A stretch of 64,000 bases of DNA, taken from Gerris lacustris (taxonomy: Eukaryota > Arthropoda > Insecta > Hemiptera > Gerridae). Location: contig OX578282.1 in NCBI GenBank assembly GCA_951217055.1, positions 20,271,106-20,335,105 of the forward strand, read 5' to 3'. Every line of letters begins with the position of its first letter. Position 1 is the stretch's first letter. Below, in pieces: positions 22,831-35,665 of this stretch. The notes beneath the pieces are model-generated. The model searched no databases and had not been told where the DNA came from. It saw only the letters and a program-made list of their open reading frames with translations. Made by a program: the position numbers and the translations under genes.

Positions 22831-25410
22831 CTCGGAAGCCAATGACTAAGATAATCAATGACATTTTAGTTCGTGCAGGACAGGGTGTGTAGCTAACGTT
22901 TATCATTAGTAGTATATAGAGTATAGAACATGCCTTAAAAATTAGAACATTTAATACAGATTATTTAATTGGTGATTTAGCCTTAGATAACTTTTTTCCA
23001 AGTTTTATCGGCCTATCTAACCAATTTAAGACAATATGGTAAATATATTTCTTTCGTAAAATTTATTTCAAACGGTCGTACGGTTTGTACATTGAGTTTA
23101 CATCGTAATATAATTGACATTTATAGCTATTTTATTTTTTCTACCAAGATTTTGTCGAATTTGCTTAAAGAAATTAATACTTAAAAAGCAAAATTGATTT
23201 ATATAATGTCAAAAAACTATTATTTTTTTCTTTTCTCAAAGCCAATTATGATCACTTTAGTTGGTTCGTCAATCCATAAATTAGAAACCGATCTGCACCA
23301 ATCACGAGCTATTGATTTTTATTCTGACATTAATTAGGTGAATTTTGTTCTGGAACTTTAACCGTCATTAAATAGATTTTAAAGAGAAAGAGAACGACAT
23401 GCGTTTGCCACGTCTTATAGTGTTTTCCATTCTTTGTCGTTGTCATAAAATACCGAACAAGTTTAAAAGGGAAGAGAAGGTAAATCTAGGTTTATTTATT
23501 TTTTCATTGAAAATGCTGAATTGAATGTTTGGCACCGTACTAGAGACGGAGGCTGGCAAGGGTCTTCATATTTACCTGGTTGCCTATTCACATCACGAAG
23601 TCTACAAGGAAAGGAGTCTTCTTTAGAGGATAGGGATTCTCACCCTATCCTATGTTTGCTAGCTCGTCCAATATTCCCTTCAGGCTAAGATAGCCCTCAA
23701 CTTAAACCTTTTTCGTACTGAGCATAGGGGGAAAATTGAGATCCCCAAAAACAATAACTAAAATCAGTTTCTATATCCATTACCTTAATAAATTATTATT
23801 AATTTAAACTTTTTATTTTATTATTAATATGCCATAAATAGTGAAGTTAAATTTAATATTACTACACATATATGTGAGAAACTTTTGTTCGAGTTCGCCA
23901 GACCGATTGTTTCTAAACATTTCGATAGTGATTAAGATAAAAAAAATTATAACTGAGATATTAGTGTATCCAAGAAGTATATAAAGTCCTTTCCCCAGTA
24001 CTCAAATCTAAACAAGGACTATATTATCTAGTGACAAATTTTCATCATTAATAGAAGATACATATTATTTTGATGAGGATGACTCTTTACCTAAAAATTA
24101 AAAAAAAGGTATAAATCCTTAAATATAAAGATTGTATGAAAACCAAAACAAATTAAAGTAATCCCTTATTAAAACAGCTGATTTGGAAGATAGGATGTAT
24201 GAATTATCTTTAAATATTAGCAGAATGGAGGAACGTAGGCATGGCCAAGCAAACAGACCACATTTGGGTCCTTTTTTCCAAACCCAGAATTACCCACCCA
24301 TTAAACCACTACCGCCTACCCTTAAATCTCCTTGCTCAGATTTTGAAGGAGAGGAAGTCTCTCCATTTTACAAATGCAAGCAATTCTTCTCTTATGCCTC
24401 CCGCTCCTAGGGCAAGAAAGTGCAGTCTTCTATATTCTTCACATTCTCCCATAAATTAGTATCCCTCTCATACTCCCACCCACAAATTAGTACGCTGTGT
24501 CCTCTTCCTCACCGCACTCTGGACCGTAGGGTCATCCTCGATGTTTTCTGAGCTGGCATCTTCCAGTTAAGACTCTAGCAGGTTTCTCTGGTTGGGACTA
24601 CTCAGTCCTATCAGCTATTTGAGTTTCCTTTTGCTTAATTTCAGCAGTAACATCTTAAACTACCGACACCCTCCTTGCCTATCAACGCCCTCTCTTCTTC
24701 TGAGCCCGCCTTCTTCCCAGATCCACCTCTTATTATCTGTTTTAGTCTGTTCTCTAGACAGGTCAATTGCAAGTTCCGGTCCACAAAATGATGTGAAAGA
24801 TCTTAATTTAGCTGTATTATTTGCTTTTCTGTTTCCTGGGATCCCTGTGACCTAGAGCAGTGTAACTTCCTTTTTTTCTGTAAGCGGCTCTAATACCTCC
24901 AGACACTCCATTACGTGTGTGCATCCTTGCATATTGAATACATAAAAGTATTTAAATTGTAAAATTCCATAAATGGATTAGTTACTTAATTGTTTAACAA
25001 CAAGAGATTATAAACAAAATAACACGACTTTTAAGAAAATAACATTAATAAAAATTCAATTAATCTTGTTTAAAATGTATTGGAATAATTTAGGTATTTC
25101 TATGATTAGATACAAAATAAACTATAAATTAAGAAGTTTATTCTTAATTGATTTATACATAAGCCAGAAAATGTACAACGAAATGCGAAGCACTAATTAA
25201 ACAGTATTAATTATTAACGATTTCTTATTAATAAAAAAATAAAATTAAATAAGAAAGTTTTAAGCCTGTGTCAAATATCGATAAAATACTTATTAAATCA
25301 TTAAGTAATAATCCCATCCTTTTATAATTAATTCACTGCTATTATTAAACTTTTGTTTTTTAATAAACTTGTTTCTTATTAATCTATGTTTAAGAAAAAA
25401 CTGCTACTAA
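22830..25410. other. No gene seen; intronic sequence
   Basis: Mostly AT-rich. 24180-24900 is pyrimidine-rich and less AT-rich, with several short open frames but no recognisable domain or splice context. Confidence 0.4.
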
Positions 25411-25413
25411 TAT

Positions 25414-25505
<92 letters not shown>
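25414..25505. repeat. (AT)n microsatellite
   Basis: About 90 bp of TA dinucleotide with one phase break near 25431. Confidence 0.97.
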
Positions 25506-25512
<7 letters not shown>

Positions 25513-25774
25513 AACTTTGTCTGTACGGTGACCAGATTTACAGGAGAAACAAATTAACAAAACTATTTTCTATCATTTCCTTTGTTTTCTTTTATAGTTA
25601 CTATCGTAATACGCATACCCACTGTTGACTTTTTTTTTTTAATAATTAATTATTAATTTTAATATAATTTATTAATTTTTTAATATAACTGAATAAGAAT
25701 TTTTTTTTATTATTTTTATTTATTACTAGCCCTCGTGGAGTGTGGGGCAAAGGCTTGTATATATATAAAAAAAG

Positions 25775-25775
<1 letters not shown>

Positions 25776-25860
<85 letters not shown>
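25776..25860. repeat. (AT)n microsatellite
   Basis: About 85 bp of uninterrupted AT dinucleotide, 270 bp from the previous one. Confidence 0.97.
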
Positions 25861-25862
<2 letters not shown>

Positions 25863-27080
25863 AGAATTCTATTCAAAGGAATTTGTTTATTTTTTTTTTT
25901 TATTAACATTATTTATCATTTGTTTCCAAAATATTTACAATTAAAATTAGAATTCAAACAACATGAATTATTAACAATATTCTTTTCTTAAATATAAATA
26001 TCGATATCCCGGCGTCGGACTCAATTTCTCTCTCTCCCTCCCCCTCTTTATTTATAATTTGATTTGTATAATTTAACTTTTTATACTTGCATACATCATT
26101 TAACGGGATTAACTTGAACGAGAATTTATTAGTGACTTAATTTTAATACAGCATTAACGTACCAACTGTTGGTATAATGAGATATAAATGGGTGGTAAAC
26201 TTAGGAATATTTGCTAAATATAAAAGAAATCTTTCTTTCATATTTTGAGCATTCAAGCATACTTATCTGCTTTCCAGGGAGAAAGTAAAAAACATTTTTT
26301 AAAAAAAAGTCTAGTTTTGTTTAGGTTTTTTAACATCTTACACTAAAAATCTATTTATTGAATTATCTATTATATGAAATTAATCTATTCAGTTAAATTT
26401 TAATATTTTATGTTGTGTTGTTTCTGTTAAAATCCCATAGCGTGAACCAACTATAGCTCTAATATATTGTAAAAGTCTAAACGGCCAATGAAAGTAATGA
26501 TAGTAAGCAAGTAAATACAGATCTTATATATGCTAGGAAAAGGTGTATCAGCTATATTGAGATGCGCGAAAATAGGCAATTTTACATTTTATTTGTTACA
26601 GTATTATTCACTTGAAATAATAAAACAAAATCTTATAATGGTGTTATTCAGTGGCGTACACAGGGGGAGGGGGGGGGGGGGGGGCAAGGGGCCCTCATTT
26701 AATGACCTAACATTCGCGGTGGTTTATTGGGACAGTAATATCGCGAATGTTAAAGATTGACTGCATAACTTGCTAATCTTATTGCATAAACAATCAGGCG
26801 TATGTACAAAGAGATTCAATCAATAGTTTTTTCTCTACTTTCGTAAAAATGTAGTAGCAGCACTTGCAATAAATAAGGTATATTAAACTGATAAGCTAGT
26901 GATAACTGCTTAACGGGGAAGACAAGGCTAGAATATTCAAGGATAGCTGATGTAAATCTAGAAGATACTTGTTGTTTAAGTCGCATTCCATTTGAATTAT
27001 GTAAATGGAAAAGTTCATGGGAAAATATAAGTTAGGTTGTCTGCATGCGTGAAGGGCTTACATAATCTAATGTAGAATTG
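25861..27080. other. No gene seen; G homopolymer inside
   Basis: AT-rich intronic sequence. It has an unusual G tract at 26663-26684 (five G, one A, then sixteen G), and inverted ACATTCGCG / CGCGAATGT at 26709-26717 and 26743-26751. Confidence 0.45.
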
Positions 27081-27124
27081 TTTATTTCAGCTTCAAGTGT
27101 AAACCTGCTGACTATATATCTTTG

Positions 27125-27850
27125 TACATCGCCGAATATAGAACTGTTTACTCCCTTCTATGGGATAACATGCTAAATGCTTTTCTTCATTGTCTGATAT
27201 AGTACTGTTTACTCCCTCTCCATGTGATAATATGCTAAATGCCTTTCATCATTGTCGAATATAGAACTGGTTACTCCCTCTCCTTGTGATAATATGCTAA
27301 ATGACTTTCATCATTGTCGAATATAGAAATGTTTACTCCCTCGCCATGTGATAACATGCAGAATGCCTTTTCTTCATTGTCGAATACAGAATTGTGCAAG
27401 CTTATTGCTTGCTAAATGCCTTTTCTTCAATGTCTAATATAGAACTGTTTACTCCCTCGCCATATGATAACATGCAGAATGCCTTTTCTTCATTGTCGAA
27501 TACAGAACTGTTTACTATCTCTCTATGTGATAACATGCTAAATGCCTTTTCTTCAATGTCTAATATAGAACTGTTTACTCCCTCGCCATGTGATAACATG
27601 CAGAATGCCTTTTCTTCATTGTCGAATACAGAATTGTGCAAGCTTATTGCTTGCTAAATGCCTTTTCTTCAATGTCTAATATAGAACTGTTTACTCCCTC
27701 GCCATATGATAACATGCAGAATGCCTTTTCTTCATTGTCGAATATAGAACTGTTTACTCCCTCTTCATGTGATAACATGCTAAATGCCTTTCTTAATTGT
27801 CGAATATAGAACTGTTCACACTTCTCCATGTGAAAATCTGCTGACTGAAT
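27125..27850 (+). repeat. 62-63-bp minisatellite, about 11 units with higher-order structure
   Basis: Each unit contains AATATAGAACTGTTTACTCC, CTC(G/T)CCATGTGATAACATGC and a (T/G)AAATGCCTTTTCTTCATTG block. A variant unit with GTGCAAGCTTATTGCTTGC recurs at about 27394 and 27637, so units 27361-27605 and 27605-27790 form a longer repeat. Because 63 is divisible by three, frames stay open on both strands over several units (plus 27394-27657; minus 27402-27641 and 27644-27829). There is no other coding evidence. Confidence 0.9.
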
Positions 27851-28505
27851 GAGTACATTGTCTAATAGAACTGGTTACTTTCGTTCTACGTGTTTACCTA
27901 ATAAATGCTTTTGCTTTTGTTCCAGTGTGCTTTTGTACGCATTAATATGTTTCACTGACACATACGAAGAAACAGAACATATAGGACTAGGTAAGCTTAG
28001 CTCACTTTTCATTACTTTCCGCCTCATTTAGGTTTGGATATCATTAAGGTTTAGGATATCATTAATTAAAATACAACCATCTTATTTAAAACAACTCGGT
28101 TTACTTAAGATTTCCAGGAATTAAAACTATCTATCAACCAAGCTCACATATAATACATAAATACTTATGGGGAACGATATTATGTTATAAAATTATTATA
28201 AGTTAATGTTTAAAGAAATATAAGATCTACAGGTAATCAGTGCATCTTAGAGCCTAATAACAGTCTCTTTAAGTCTAAACTCAAAAAATATTCTGGTGGT
28301 TTGACCTCCCACGGCTGGTAACTCAATGAATCCTAGGTCTTCAGGGTGAACTTATTGCTTGCTTGAATAACATCACCTAAGGTGTGTGCATTACCAGGAC
28401 TTTAGCCTAATCATGTTGAAACATAATAAACATAGTAAGACTGAAAATTAAATCTTTCGCAACTTCCCCTACCTTCCGTCAGTTCCCTAAGAAGTAGAAA
28501 ACAAC
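27850..28505. other. No gene seen; intronic sequence
   Basis: Unique sequence; no domain or repeat recognised. Confidence 0.4.
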
Positions 28506-28508
28506 TTA

Positions 28509-28622
28509 AGGTCCCCATACACGGTCAAAATGTTTTCGCAAACATGATGTTTAACTAAATTTGCCCGACATCAGGTTTGCGCAAACATTTTGCGCAAAAT
28601 GTTTGATCGTGTATGGGGGCCT
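28509..28622. mobile_element. 114-bp palindromic MITE, TTA target duplication
   Basis: AGGTCCCCATACACGGTCAA (28509-28528) pairs with the right end TTGATCGTGTATGGGGGCCT (28603-28622), and the interior GCAAAC/GTTTGC motifs also pair. TTA flanks are at 28506-28508 and 28623-28625. It is the same terminal family as 6248-6408. A PIF/Harbinger-type origin is inferred from the TTA duplication. Confidence 0.82.
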
Positions 28623-28625
28623 TTA

Positions 28626-29410
28626 AAGAAAAATACTTCAATAATGACATCCAATCACTTGTCTATCGATCAGGAATAAATTAAATTTGATAAATTTGAC
28701 TGACGATCTTCACCAAAAAAAAACCTTAAATATTTTACAAAACATTTATAACTCGGCAAAAATAAACATTAATTTAAAATAATGTTTCATATTGCATACA
28801 CATATATGTTCTTAATTTATTTAAAAATACGTATTTTTATGCTTTCTTTTAAGACGTTATATAATGTATTTTTTTGCCTCGTGTAACCTTAATATTATAT
28901 ATTTAATGTTAGCATATATATTATTAAATTTAATTCTATATAAAATAACTCTAAGATATAAGAGCATTATCTTTTTTTTCACTTTTACATCACATTTCAT
29001 CTTAAGAGGAGAAAAAGGTAAAACAAAATGTTACAGTATAAGATTCGTAAGAAAGTAATTAAAAAAAAATAGGAGGGAGTAGGTCTCAAGCTTTGTTTGT
29101 AAACTGGATGTCGCTAAGTTTAATTACAAGGAAAGGTACTTTTATAAATTAAATAAACTCCCTTAGGAAATCCACCCCCCTCCACCACCCCATCAACTTC
29201 TCAAAGAGATGGAAACGAAAAAAAAAAAATTACATTTCCTTCACTTATTTTGCATAATTTATTTTTTTCTTATATATTTCAAACTTTTTAAAATAATGAT
29301 TTACAAACTTATAATCAAAGGTTTGTTTTTTAACACCAAAATAAAAATAAAACCCAAGCGTTATAAATAAATTTGTATTTTAATATAATTAAATAACCAA
29401 ATATTACAAA
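28626..29410. other. No gene seen; AT-rich intronic sequence
   Basis: AT-rich, with a C-rich run at about 29172-29190. Nothing recognised. Confidence 0.4.
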
Positions 29411-29419
29411 CAATTCATC

Positions 29420-29660
29420 AATGGAAAACTGATGTCCCTGGCACCTCTTAGGTATTATACCCACTTGCACGCATGAGGTCAGGTTCGATACCCTAGTGCC
29501 CTATACGCTCAGTGTTTAACACCATGGAGATACAAATGGATAGCTACTTAAGTGAAGTGGAGTCTATCAGGTAGCGAATCCCAATTTTATATGTCTGATG
29601 GAGCGACAATCCCAAAACATCTACTAAATATAATTGTATAAGCCCTTTGGCATGGCTAAG
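29420..29660 (+). repeat. Possible tRNA-derived SINE
   Basis: AGGTTCGATACCC at 29481-29493 resembles a pol III B box (GGTTCGANTCC) with one mismatch. It lies in a balanced-composition block starting CTGGCACCTCTTAGG, which might hold a weak A box about 40 bp upstream. No target duplication or tail was identified. Confidence 0.25.
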
Positions 29661-29699
29661 CATTGTACGGACTGTTGATTTTAGATTGTGTAGGCCTTA

Positions 29700-30225
29700 G
29701 GCTAGTGACACACTTCGTGGCGCTACCCGGTCAGCCCATTATTTTCAATTGAGCCTGTCAGACGTTGCCACCCAAGTCCCTGCCACTCAGTCCCCATTCC
29801 TTCAATCAAATATAGGGGAAATCAAATCAGGGGCTAACTGCATCCCTCATATAAGTGTCTTTACTATGTTCAAACTGTTGTTCAATATTCTAAGCAATTC
29901 GTTGCAAGTTCCACGCGAAATTCGGCAAAATATTGAAAATTTAATTTTTAAAAATTGAAAAATTGTTGTTGTCCTCTTTTATACGGGGGTACAATGTATG
30001 AAGCAAACTGGTATATTTTGTCTGAAACTATTGGAAGAACCCAAAAACGCCTTTTTCCCCTTCTTTTTTTCACGAAAATAATGATAAGCAAGCACAGCTA
30101 TCTCCTCTGGGTCCATTTCTCGACTGGTCGAAAAAAGTAAAAACTCGGGTGGCGCAAGACAGGTGGCGGAAGCAAGTGACATCAACCAGGTGGCGCCACC
30201 CGGGTGGCAAAGTGTGTCACTACCC
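29700..30225. mobile_element. 526-bp MITE-like element, TTA target duplication
   Basis: The left end GGCTAGTGACACACTTCGTG and the right end reverse complement GGGTAGTGACACACTTTGCC are matched, with further GGTGGCG/CGCCACC motifs near the right end. TTA flanks are at 29697-29699 and 30226-30228. There is no transposase ORF. A PIF/Harbinger-type origin is inferred. Confidence 0.85.
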
Positions 30226-31480
30226 TTACAACAAAACACATTAGGATGCTACGTCTCTCAATTTATTAATCTAGCGCTCTAGATGAAAGAAAATTGATAA
30301 TGATGAAGTCAGCACTAATAAAGAATGAAGAAAAGAGTGAAATGGCCTTTTCCTGCCTGGTGGTGGTACCTCTATTCGTATTTGTGAAAACTTCTTGTTA
30401 ATGACGTTTGGCTATTGCAATTTTATTAAGGTTAGATTTTCTGGAGGAGATTGCGTGAACAAAGATGTTTTGACTCCACAGCAGGGGTCATTCTAAAAGA
30501 AAATGTAAATTGCTAATGACTCTTATCAACTCTCTTAAGAATGGTCCCTGCTATTTTTTTACAGGGACCCTAGCCCCCTTGAAATGATTACACAACTAGG
30601 ACCCACAATTCATTAAAAAAATCAACAGCCATGACAGATGCATTCACATTTTCTGTAAACATTTGCCTATGAAATTAAATACATTGAATTGAATTAAGGT
30701 ACGTACAGTAGGATGGCCAGGGTCGACCCGAATTTTTGGGAAGGATTTTAATAGAGATGATAAGTACATTGAATAATATTAGGGCGTACGTGCACATTTT
30801 TCATTTGCATAGTAATACTAAATATAATAAATTTAAATAAAAAAACTTAAACACGGGGACGGGATACACAAAGTCTCTAAAGCGGACTTCTCCAAAAGAT
30901 GAAAACTTATTAGAATCTAGTCGTGGAAACCTAAAGTTATCTTTAATATCAATTCGAATGAAATGAATCGTGTAACAGTTTTTAGATAACCAATTAATTT
31001 TTTAGTTAATTATATTGTTTAAAACCAGCAATAGACGTTAAATAAAGTTAAATCTTCACGGTTGTTTAAATCTGTTGAAGAATTTACAGCAGGGTATATA
31101 TACTGTGTTTCTAAATTTAATTGCTTCTATATTTCTATACAATTCTTCTCACATATTACCCAATATTCTTCTATATTTTATATGGAATATATATGAGACG
31201 AGTAATCCTTATCAAATGAAGACTATGTAGAAACAGGAAGGATTGACTGGATTAAAAGGATTACAAACTCCCCCTGCAATGAAACCATCAAATGATTCAC
31301 TGTTTCAGATTTTTATTTTTATCTTTTTACAAAAAAAGTACCCGGGAAAACACCTGGCACATTCATTCTTTTTATATTATTTATTTATTGAAATTCGGGA
31401 ATGTAATTTTTTATTAAACCTTTTTGTGACAGTTTAAGAAGTGTATAGAGATATTAATACTTGTAGAGACAATGTATAAT
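30226..31480. other. No gene seen; intronic sequence
   Basis: AT-rich unique sequence without recognised features. Confidence 0.4.
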
Positions 31481-31484
31481 AAAA

Positions 31485-31735
31485 AGTCTGTCAATTAGTG
31501 TGGCAAATAGCTTAAAATGTACATAAATGTGTGAGCACCAAATAAAGTATGACATTTTAAGATATGAGTAGTGTGCAGAAGGTTAAAAGTGTATGAGACA
31601 TTCTGTGTGGTAACTTTGACCTAATTATTTAATCAAAATCACAACAACAAGTAGATTTCGTTTTCAAAATATGGCACAAAAAAGACAGTCCGATAAAAAG
31701 AAATGAGACCAAATATGATCCTTGATGATCTTAAA
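31485..31735 (+). repeat. Repeat family A, 5' half
   Basis: Begins AGTCTGTCAATTAGTGTGGC and continues with the ATATGAGTAGTGTGCAGAAGG and TGAGACCAAATATGATCC blocks seen in other copies. The terminal hairpin is missing. Confidence 0.65.
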
Positions 31736-31759
31736 CTGTATTATTTTCCATTGCTTGAC

Positions 31760-31915
31760 AGTGACTCCTCATGGTGGCAGTTCAATAACCGAAGCAAAGA
31801 CGACTTCACACAAAATAATTGTATTTTAACAATTTGACTGGTTTTGGGACTGTTTTGATGCAGCCATCTTCAGATAATGGTGACTGTAAGAGTAAAACTT
31901 GCATTTTTAAAGTCA
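31760..31915 (+). repeat. Penelope-like terminal fragment
   Basis: AGTTCAATAACCGAAGCAAA then GACGACTTCA, later GACTGGTTTTGGGACTG and GCAGCCATCTTCAGATAATG. The order and spacing parallel the inverted arms at 48629-48902 (AGTTCAATGACCAAACAAAG, CAATTGACCGGTTTCGG, GCAGCCTTATTCAG). Interpreted as a related Penelope-type terminal repeat; diverged. Confidence 0.4.
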
Positions 31916-31985
31916 AACTAAATGTAACCATTAAAATTTAAAGAAAGCTGCATTAGCAATTAGCACGCATTTTTTCGTGGCGTTT

Positions 31986-32720
31986 CTTGACAAAATGGCT
32001 CGGAAAATTAAACACTAACCATAAGTGTTATATATTTTTGTAATCTACTCTTCAATACCTTTCATTTGATACCTCACTCAAAATTTTAAAAAAATGATTT
32101 TTTTCCCCGTGACAGGTATTAGCCGCCATTTTGGATTTCCAGTTAATCAGATCAAATTGGTATTCTTATTTTTTCTTCGGCCCAGCAGACCGCACATTAT
32201 TCATAGTTTTTTATATTTTTAGTAAAAGCAGAAATACAGTTTTAGGGGGGAGCCTGGACACGCAAAATTTTGATGTTTTTTGACAAAATGACGCGGAAAA
32301 TTAAACACTAACCACAAGTGTTATATATTTTTGTAATCTACTCTTCAATTCCTTTCATTTAATTCCCCACTCAAAATTTTAAAAAAATATTTTTTTCCCG
32401 TGACAGGTATTAGCCGCCATTTTGGATTTCCAGTTAATCAGATCAAATTGGTATTCTTATATTTTCTTCGGCCCAGCAGACCGCACATTATTCATAGTTT
32501 TTTATATTTTTAGTAAAAGCAGAAATATAGTTTTTGGGGGGAGGGGGGACACGCAAAATTTTGATGTTTTTTGACAAAATGGCTCGGAAAATTACACAAT
32601 TGTTTTATATTTTTGTAATCTACTCTTCAATATCTTTCATTTAATACCCCACTCAAAATTAAAAAAAAAAAAATTCGCGTGACGTGAATTATCTGCCATT
32701 TTGAATTTGATCAGCTGATA
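31986..32720 (+). repeat. About 292-bp tandem repeat, 2.5 units
   Basis: TTGACAAAATGGCTCGGAAA (about 31987), TTGACAAAATGACGCGGAAA (about 32280) and a third copy at about 32571 mark unit starts. Each full unit has ATTAGCCGCCATTTTGGATT, CAGACCGCACATTATTCATA and a G-run before ACACGCAAAATTTTGATG. The third unit is truncated and runs into the family D end at 32859. Confidence 0.9.
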
Positions 32721-32723
32721 ATT

Positions 32724-32899
32724 TTGAGTTCGCTATATTTTTCCTGTGTGCGCGTCAAAACGATCTTTATACTGGAAAGTTTCATGTTTTTATCTCTTTT
32801 TATTGAAAAGTTATTGGAACCATACAGAGTGACAGACAGACACAGGAACGATACTATAAGGGTTTCTTTTTTTGGTTTTACCAACGAAACCCTAAAAAT
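32724..32899 (+). repeat. Repeat family D 3' end with terminal stem-loop
   Basis: GTGACAGACAGACACAGG followed by the hairpin AGGGTTTC (32859-32866) / GAAACCCT (32886-32893) and then AAAAATA. It has the same layout as 38295-38322 and 51322-51352, where the stem bases differ but still pair. Confidence 0.75.
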
Positions 32900-33790
32900 A
32901 TATTATCTTAAGATGTATTTCCTTTGAATTACTTTGGTGAAAATAGTGACATTAATAAAAGAGGAATAAAATGATAAAAGAAACACTAATCGATTTAGTA
33001 ATTGCTCTGTCTTGTCTAAGAAGTTCTTCCTCGTGGATTCTCTTTCAGAAGACAAGTTAAATTGGCTGTTTCCGATGTTGGACCTTTCAATTTAAAATCA
33101 TCGTGGAAAGCATTTTTCCCCATCTATCGAACTCTCTAAAGAAAAGAAGAGGGAAATAAAAACAGGAAACCTTTTTCTAAAAAGGAACAACATCGAGGTA
33201 AGAAGAGGAAATAATTCACTCTGTGGAAGCCCCCTCCTCTCTTTTAGGATATTTATGACCAAAGAAAGAGAGAAAATAAAAGATTGTCAACTGATTTCCA
33301 TTTCTCTTTCTTTTCATTTTTTTTTTTTATGTAAATAATCGGTAAGATGAAAATTGACGACGTGAATAACTTTTTTTTTTATTTTGTAACCACTTTGATC
33401 TTAAAAAAAAGATAAATGAAATGTTAACAAGGATAATAATTCCCCTTCTTTACAGTCCCCCCCCCCCCCAAAAAAAAGAAATCACAGTAAACAAGAAGTA
33501 ATAAGGAAAGATTTTCCGATTTTCAATTTTTTTTAAAGAGAAAAATAAAAAATCTATGTTGAAATTTTCTAAATTATAAGTTATTGACATTGGTATCTCA
33601 ATAAGTACAGGGTCGGTAACATAACTTCCTTTTCTAAAATGTGCACCGATGTGGCTGTAAATGTCGCTGCGAAGTGGACTAATTCGAGAGAAGGAGTTCT
33701 ATAGTTTTGTTCTCCATCCCGGTTTTACTCTATTTCACCTATGGGTATGATTTTTCTAAACATGTATGCCAAATTTAATCAAAATCATCC
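32900..33790. other. No gene seen; intronic sequence
   Basis: AT- and purine-rich with a poly-C/poly-A junction at about 33457-33477. No coding sequence. Confidence 0.4.
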
Positions 33791-34134
33791 AATTTTTATC
33801 TAATTTCTTGGTCTTTGGGGATAAAGTTATAAAAAAACCTTGCTATTTTTTATAACACTTTTCTTATTGGCAAATTTTCGCCCACACCAGGGCATCTTCA
33901 GGCCTTTATCAATGTAACATGGAGTCTTCAAGAGTTAAAAAGAAAGGATTGGGAGTGAGTAACATATACTCCACACATTCTCTATTAACTCTTGAAGACT
34001 CCATGTCACATTGATAAAGGCCTGAAGATGCCCAGGTATGGGCGAAAATTTGCCAATAAAAAAATGTTATAAAAAATAGCAAGGTTTTTTTTTTATAACT
34101 TCATCCCTAAAGACCAAGAAATTAGAGAAAATTT
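33791..34134. mobile_element. Large inverted repeat, Penelope-like terminal arms
   Basis: The left arm 33791-33937 and right arm 33986-34134 are reverse complements with few mismatches, separated by 48 bp. Arms contain GGCCTGAAGATGCCC...GGGCGAAAATTTGCC and AACCTTGCTATTTTTTATAA. The CTGAAGATGCC...GGGCGAAA order is characteristic of Penelope-like element termini, which often sit as inverted copies. No ORF. Confidence 0.75.
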
Positions 34135-34194
34135 AAAAAAATAAGGGATCAACAGAAGAATAAATTAAATCATTCCAAGTTTAAGTTCCACGTA

Positions 34195-34335
34195 TCTGAA
34201 CAGATTAATGCCATTTTTAAACACAGAGGACCTTAAAACTTGTAAATCCATCAAAATAGCAATCTGGAATTTTGCGCCAATAACAATTAATCTCTCTCTA
34301 TGTATATTTTACTACTCATACGAGAAAGTAAAAAA
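34195..34335 (+). repeat. Dispersed repeat family E fragment
   Basis: CAGAGGACCTTAAAACTTGT with AAATCCATC matches CAGGGGACCTCAAAATGTGT with AAATCCATC at 52797-52825. Both are followed by short AT-rich ends. Confidence 0.5.
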
Positions 34336-35550
34336 TAAACTAAACCTGATTTAAGGGTTAAATTATTATTTGAAATCTATATTATTCGAATAACATCCTA
34401 GTAATTAAAAAGTAACAATGAACTAGTGTTTTTTTTTTTTTTACTAAATATTATTGAAGGAAGGAGATCGTTAGTCACTCAAGAACGATTAAGTGTGTAT
34501 AGGTATTGATAAAAACCTCCACTGCGCTGACTTGTTCACTTGGGTTATGGGTCATCTGCAAGTACATTTGGTGCACAATAATTATACCTTTGTCAAGTAC
34601 TCTGAAGAGTACTTGACTCAGGATTCCTAAAAGCTATATTTAAGAGCTTGATCGGAGAGTAATTTAAAGGCAATAATCTAGTCTTGAATAATATCAATGA
34701 TTTTTTTTTTTTTTTAATAAAAAAAAAAAAAAATGCCTACTATTTCTACTTTCATGGCAGATTGATTGATTTAGAAATCAATAATCATACTAACCATGTA
34801 TAAAACAGCTTCATTTTAAAGTTTTTTTTGTTTTTATTTAAAAAAAAAAGATCAAAGATTCTTCTAGGGAACATAATAATAAAAATAAAAACTTTAACTT
34901 GGGTCTTATTAATAAAATAAAGAGTTTGAAAAGCTGTGATCTTAAGGAAGTAAGGCGTTTAGAAAATAAGCAAGTAAGCTGATAAATAATGCCGGGTGAT
35001 TTCGGTAAAGTTTTGAAGAAGCTATTTCTCAGAGATAAGGAGTTTACTTTTTTAGTAAGTTTAACCCCCTTAACTTACAGGTGCCTTTTTTTTCGTTTAA
35101 CTCAACCAGTTAATCTTAAAAAACATTGTGTTAAGGAAACATTATATAACTTGTAAAGAAAGAAATATACAAGGAAGGAATCAAAATAATAATAAAATAT
35201 GATAATAATATATAATAGTCTTAGATAGATAAAATATAAATATTAAAAATTATTACGATATCATCCTTGTATGATCATTCAAAACGGATTTTACTTTAAT
35301 CCTCAAATAAGTCAGTGGTGTAATTCACAGGACAATTTCATATATAATGCTAAACTATTGAGTACTCGTATATTAAATTAATTTAAGCTAGATCCCGCAC
35401 GGCGTAAAGATACGCTATCATCTCGCAATATGCGAGTATAGTGGTGACAAGAGACTGGGAAGGAGGCCCAGAAACATGGTCCGATAGTGAATAATCAAGG
35501 ACTCTTTTTCAGCGAAGAAAGTACCGAAAATAAGTTAGTACGTTAAACGA
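34335..35550. other. No gene seen; AT-rich intronic sequence
   Basis: Several homopolymer A/T runs. Nothing recognised. Confidence 0.4.
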
Positions 35551-35553
35551 GAA

Positions 35554-35665
35554 GCTATAAACGCGTTGACCTGTTAGCCTGGAGAAAGTTCACTATAAAC
35601 GCGTTGACGTTAGCCTGGAGAAAGTTCACTATAAACGCGTTGACCTGTTAGCCTGGAGAAAGTTC
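35554..35665 (+). repeat. 36-39-bp tandem repeat, 3 copies
   Basis: Units begin CTATAAACGCGTTGACCTGT at 35554, 35593 and 35629 and continue TAGCCTGGAGAAAGTTCA. The middle unit lacks three bases (CTG). Near-identity implies recent expansion. Confidence 0.92.
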
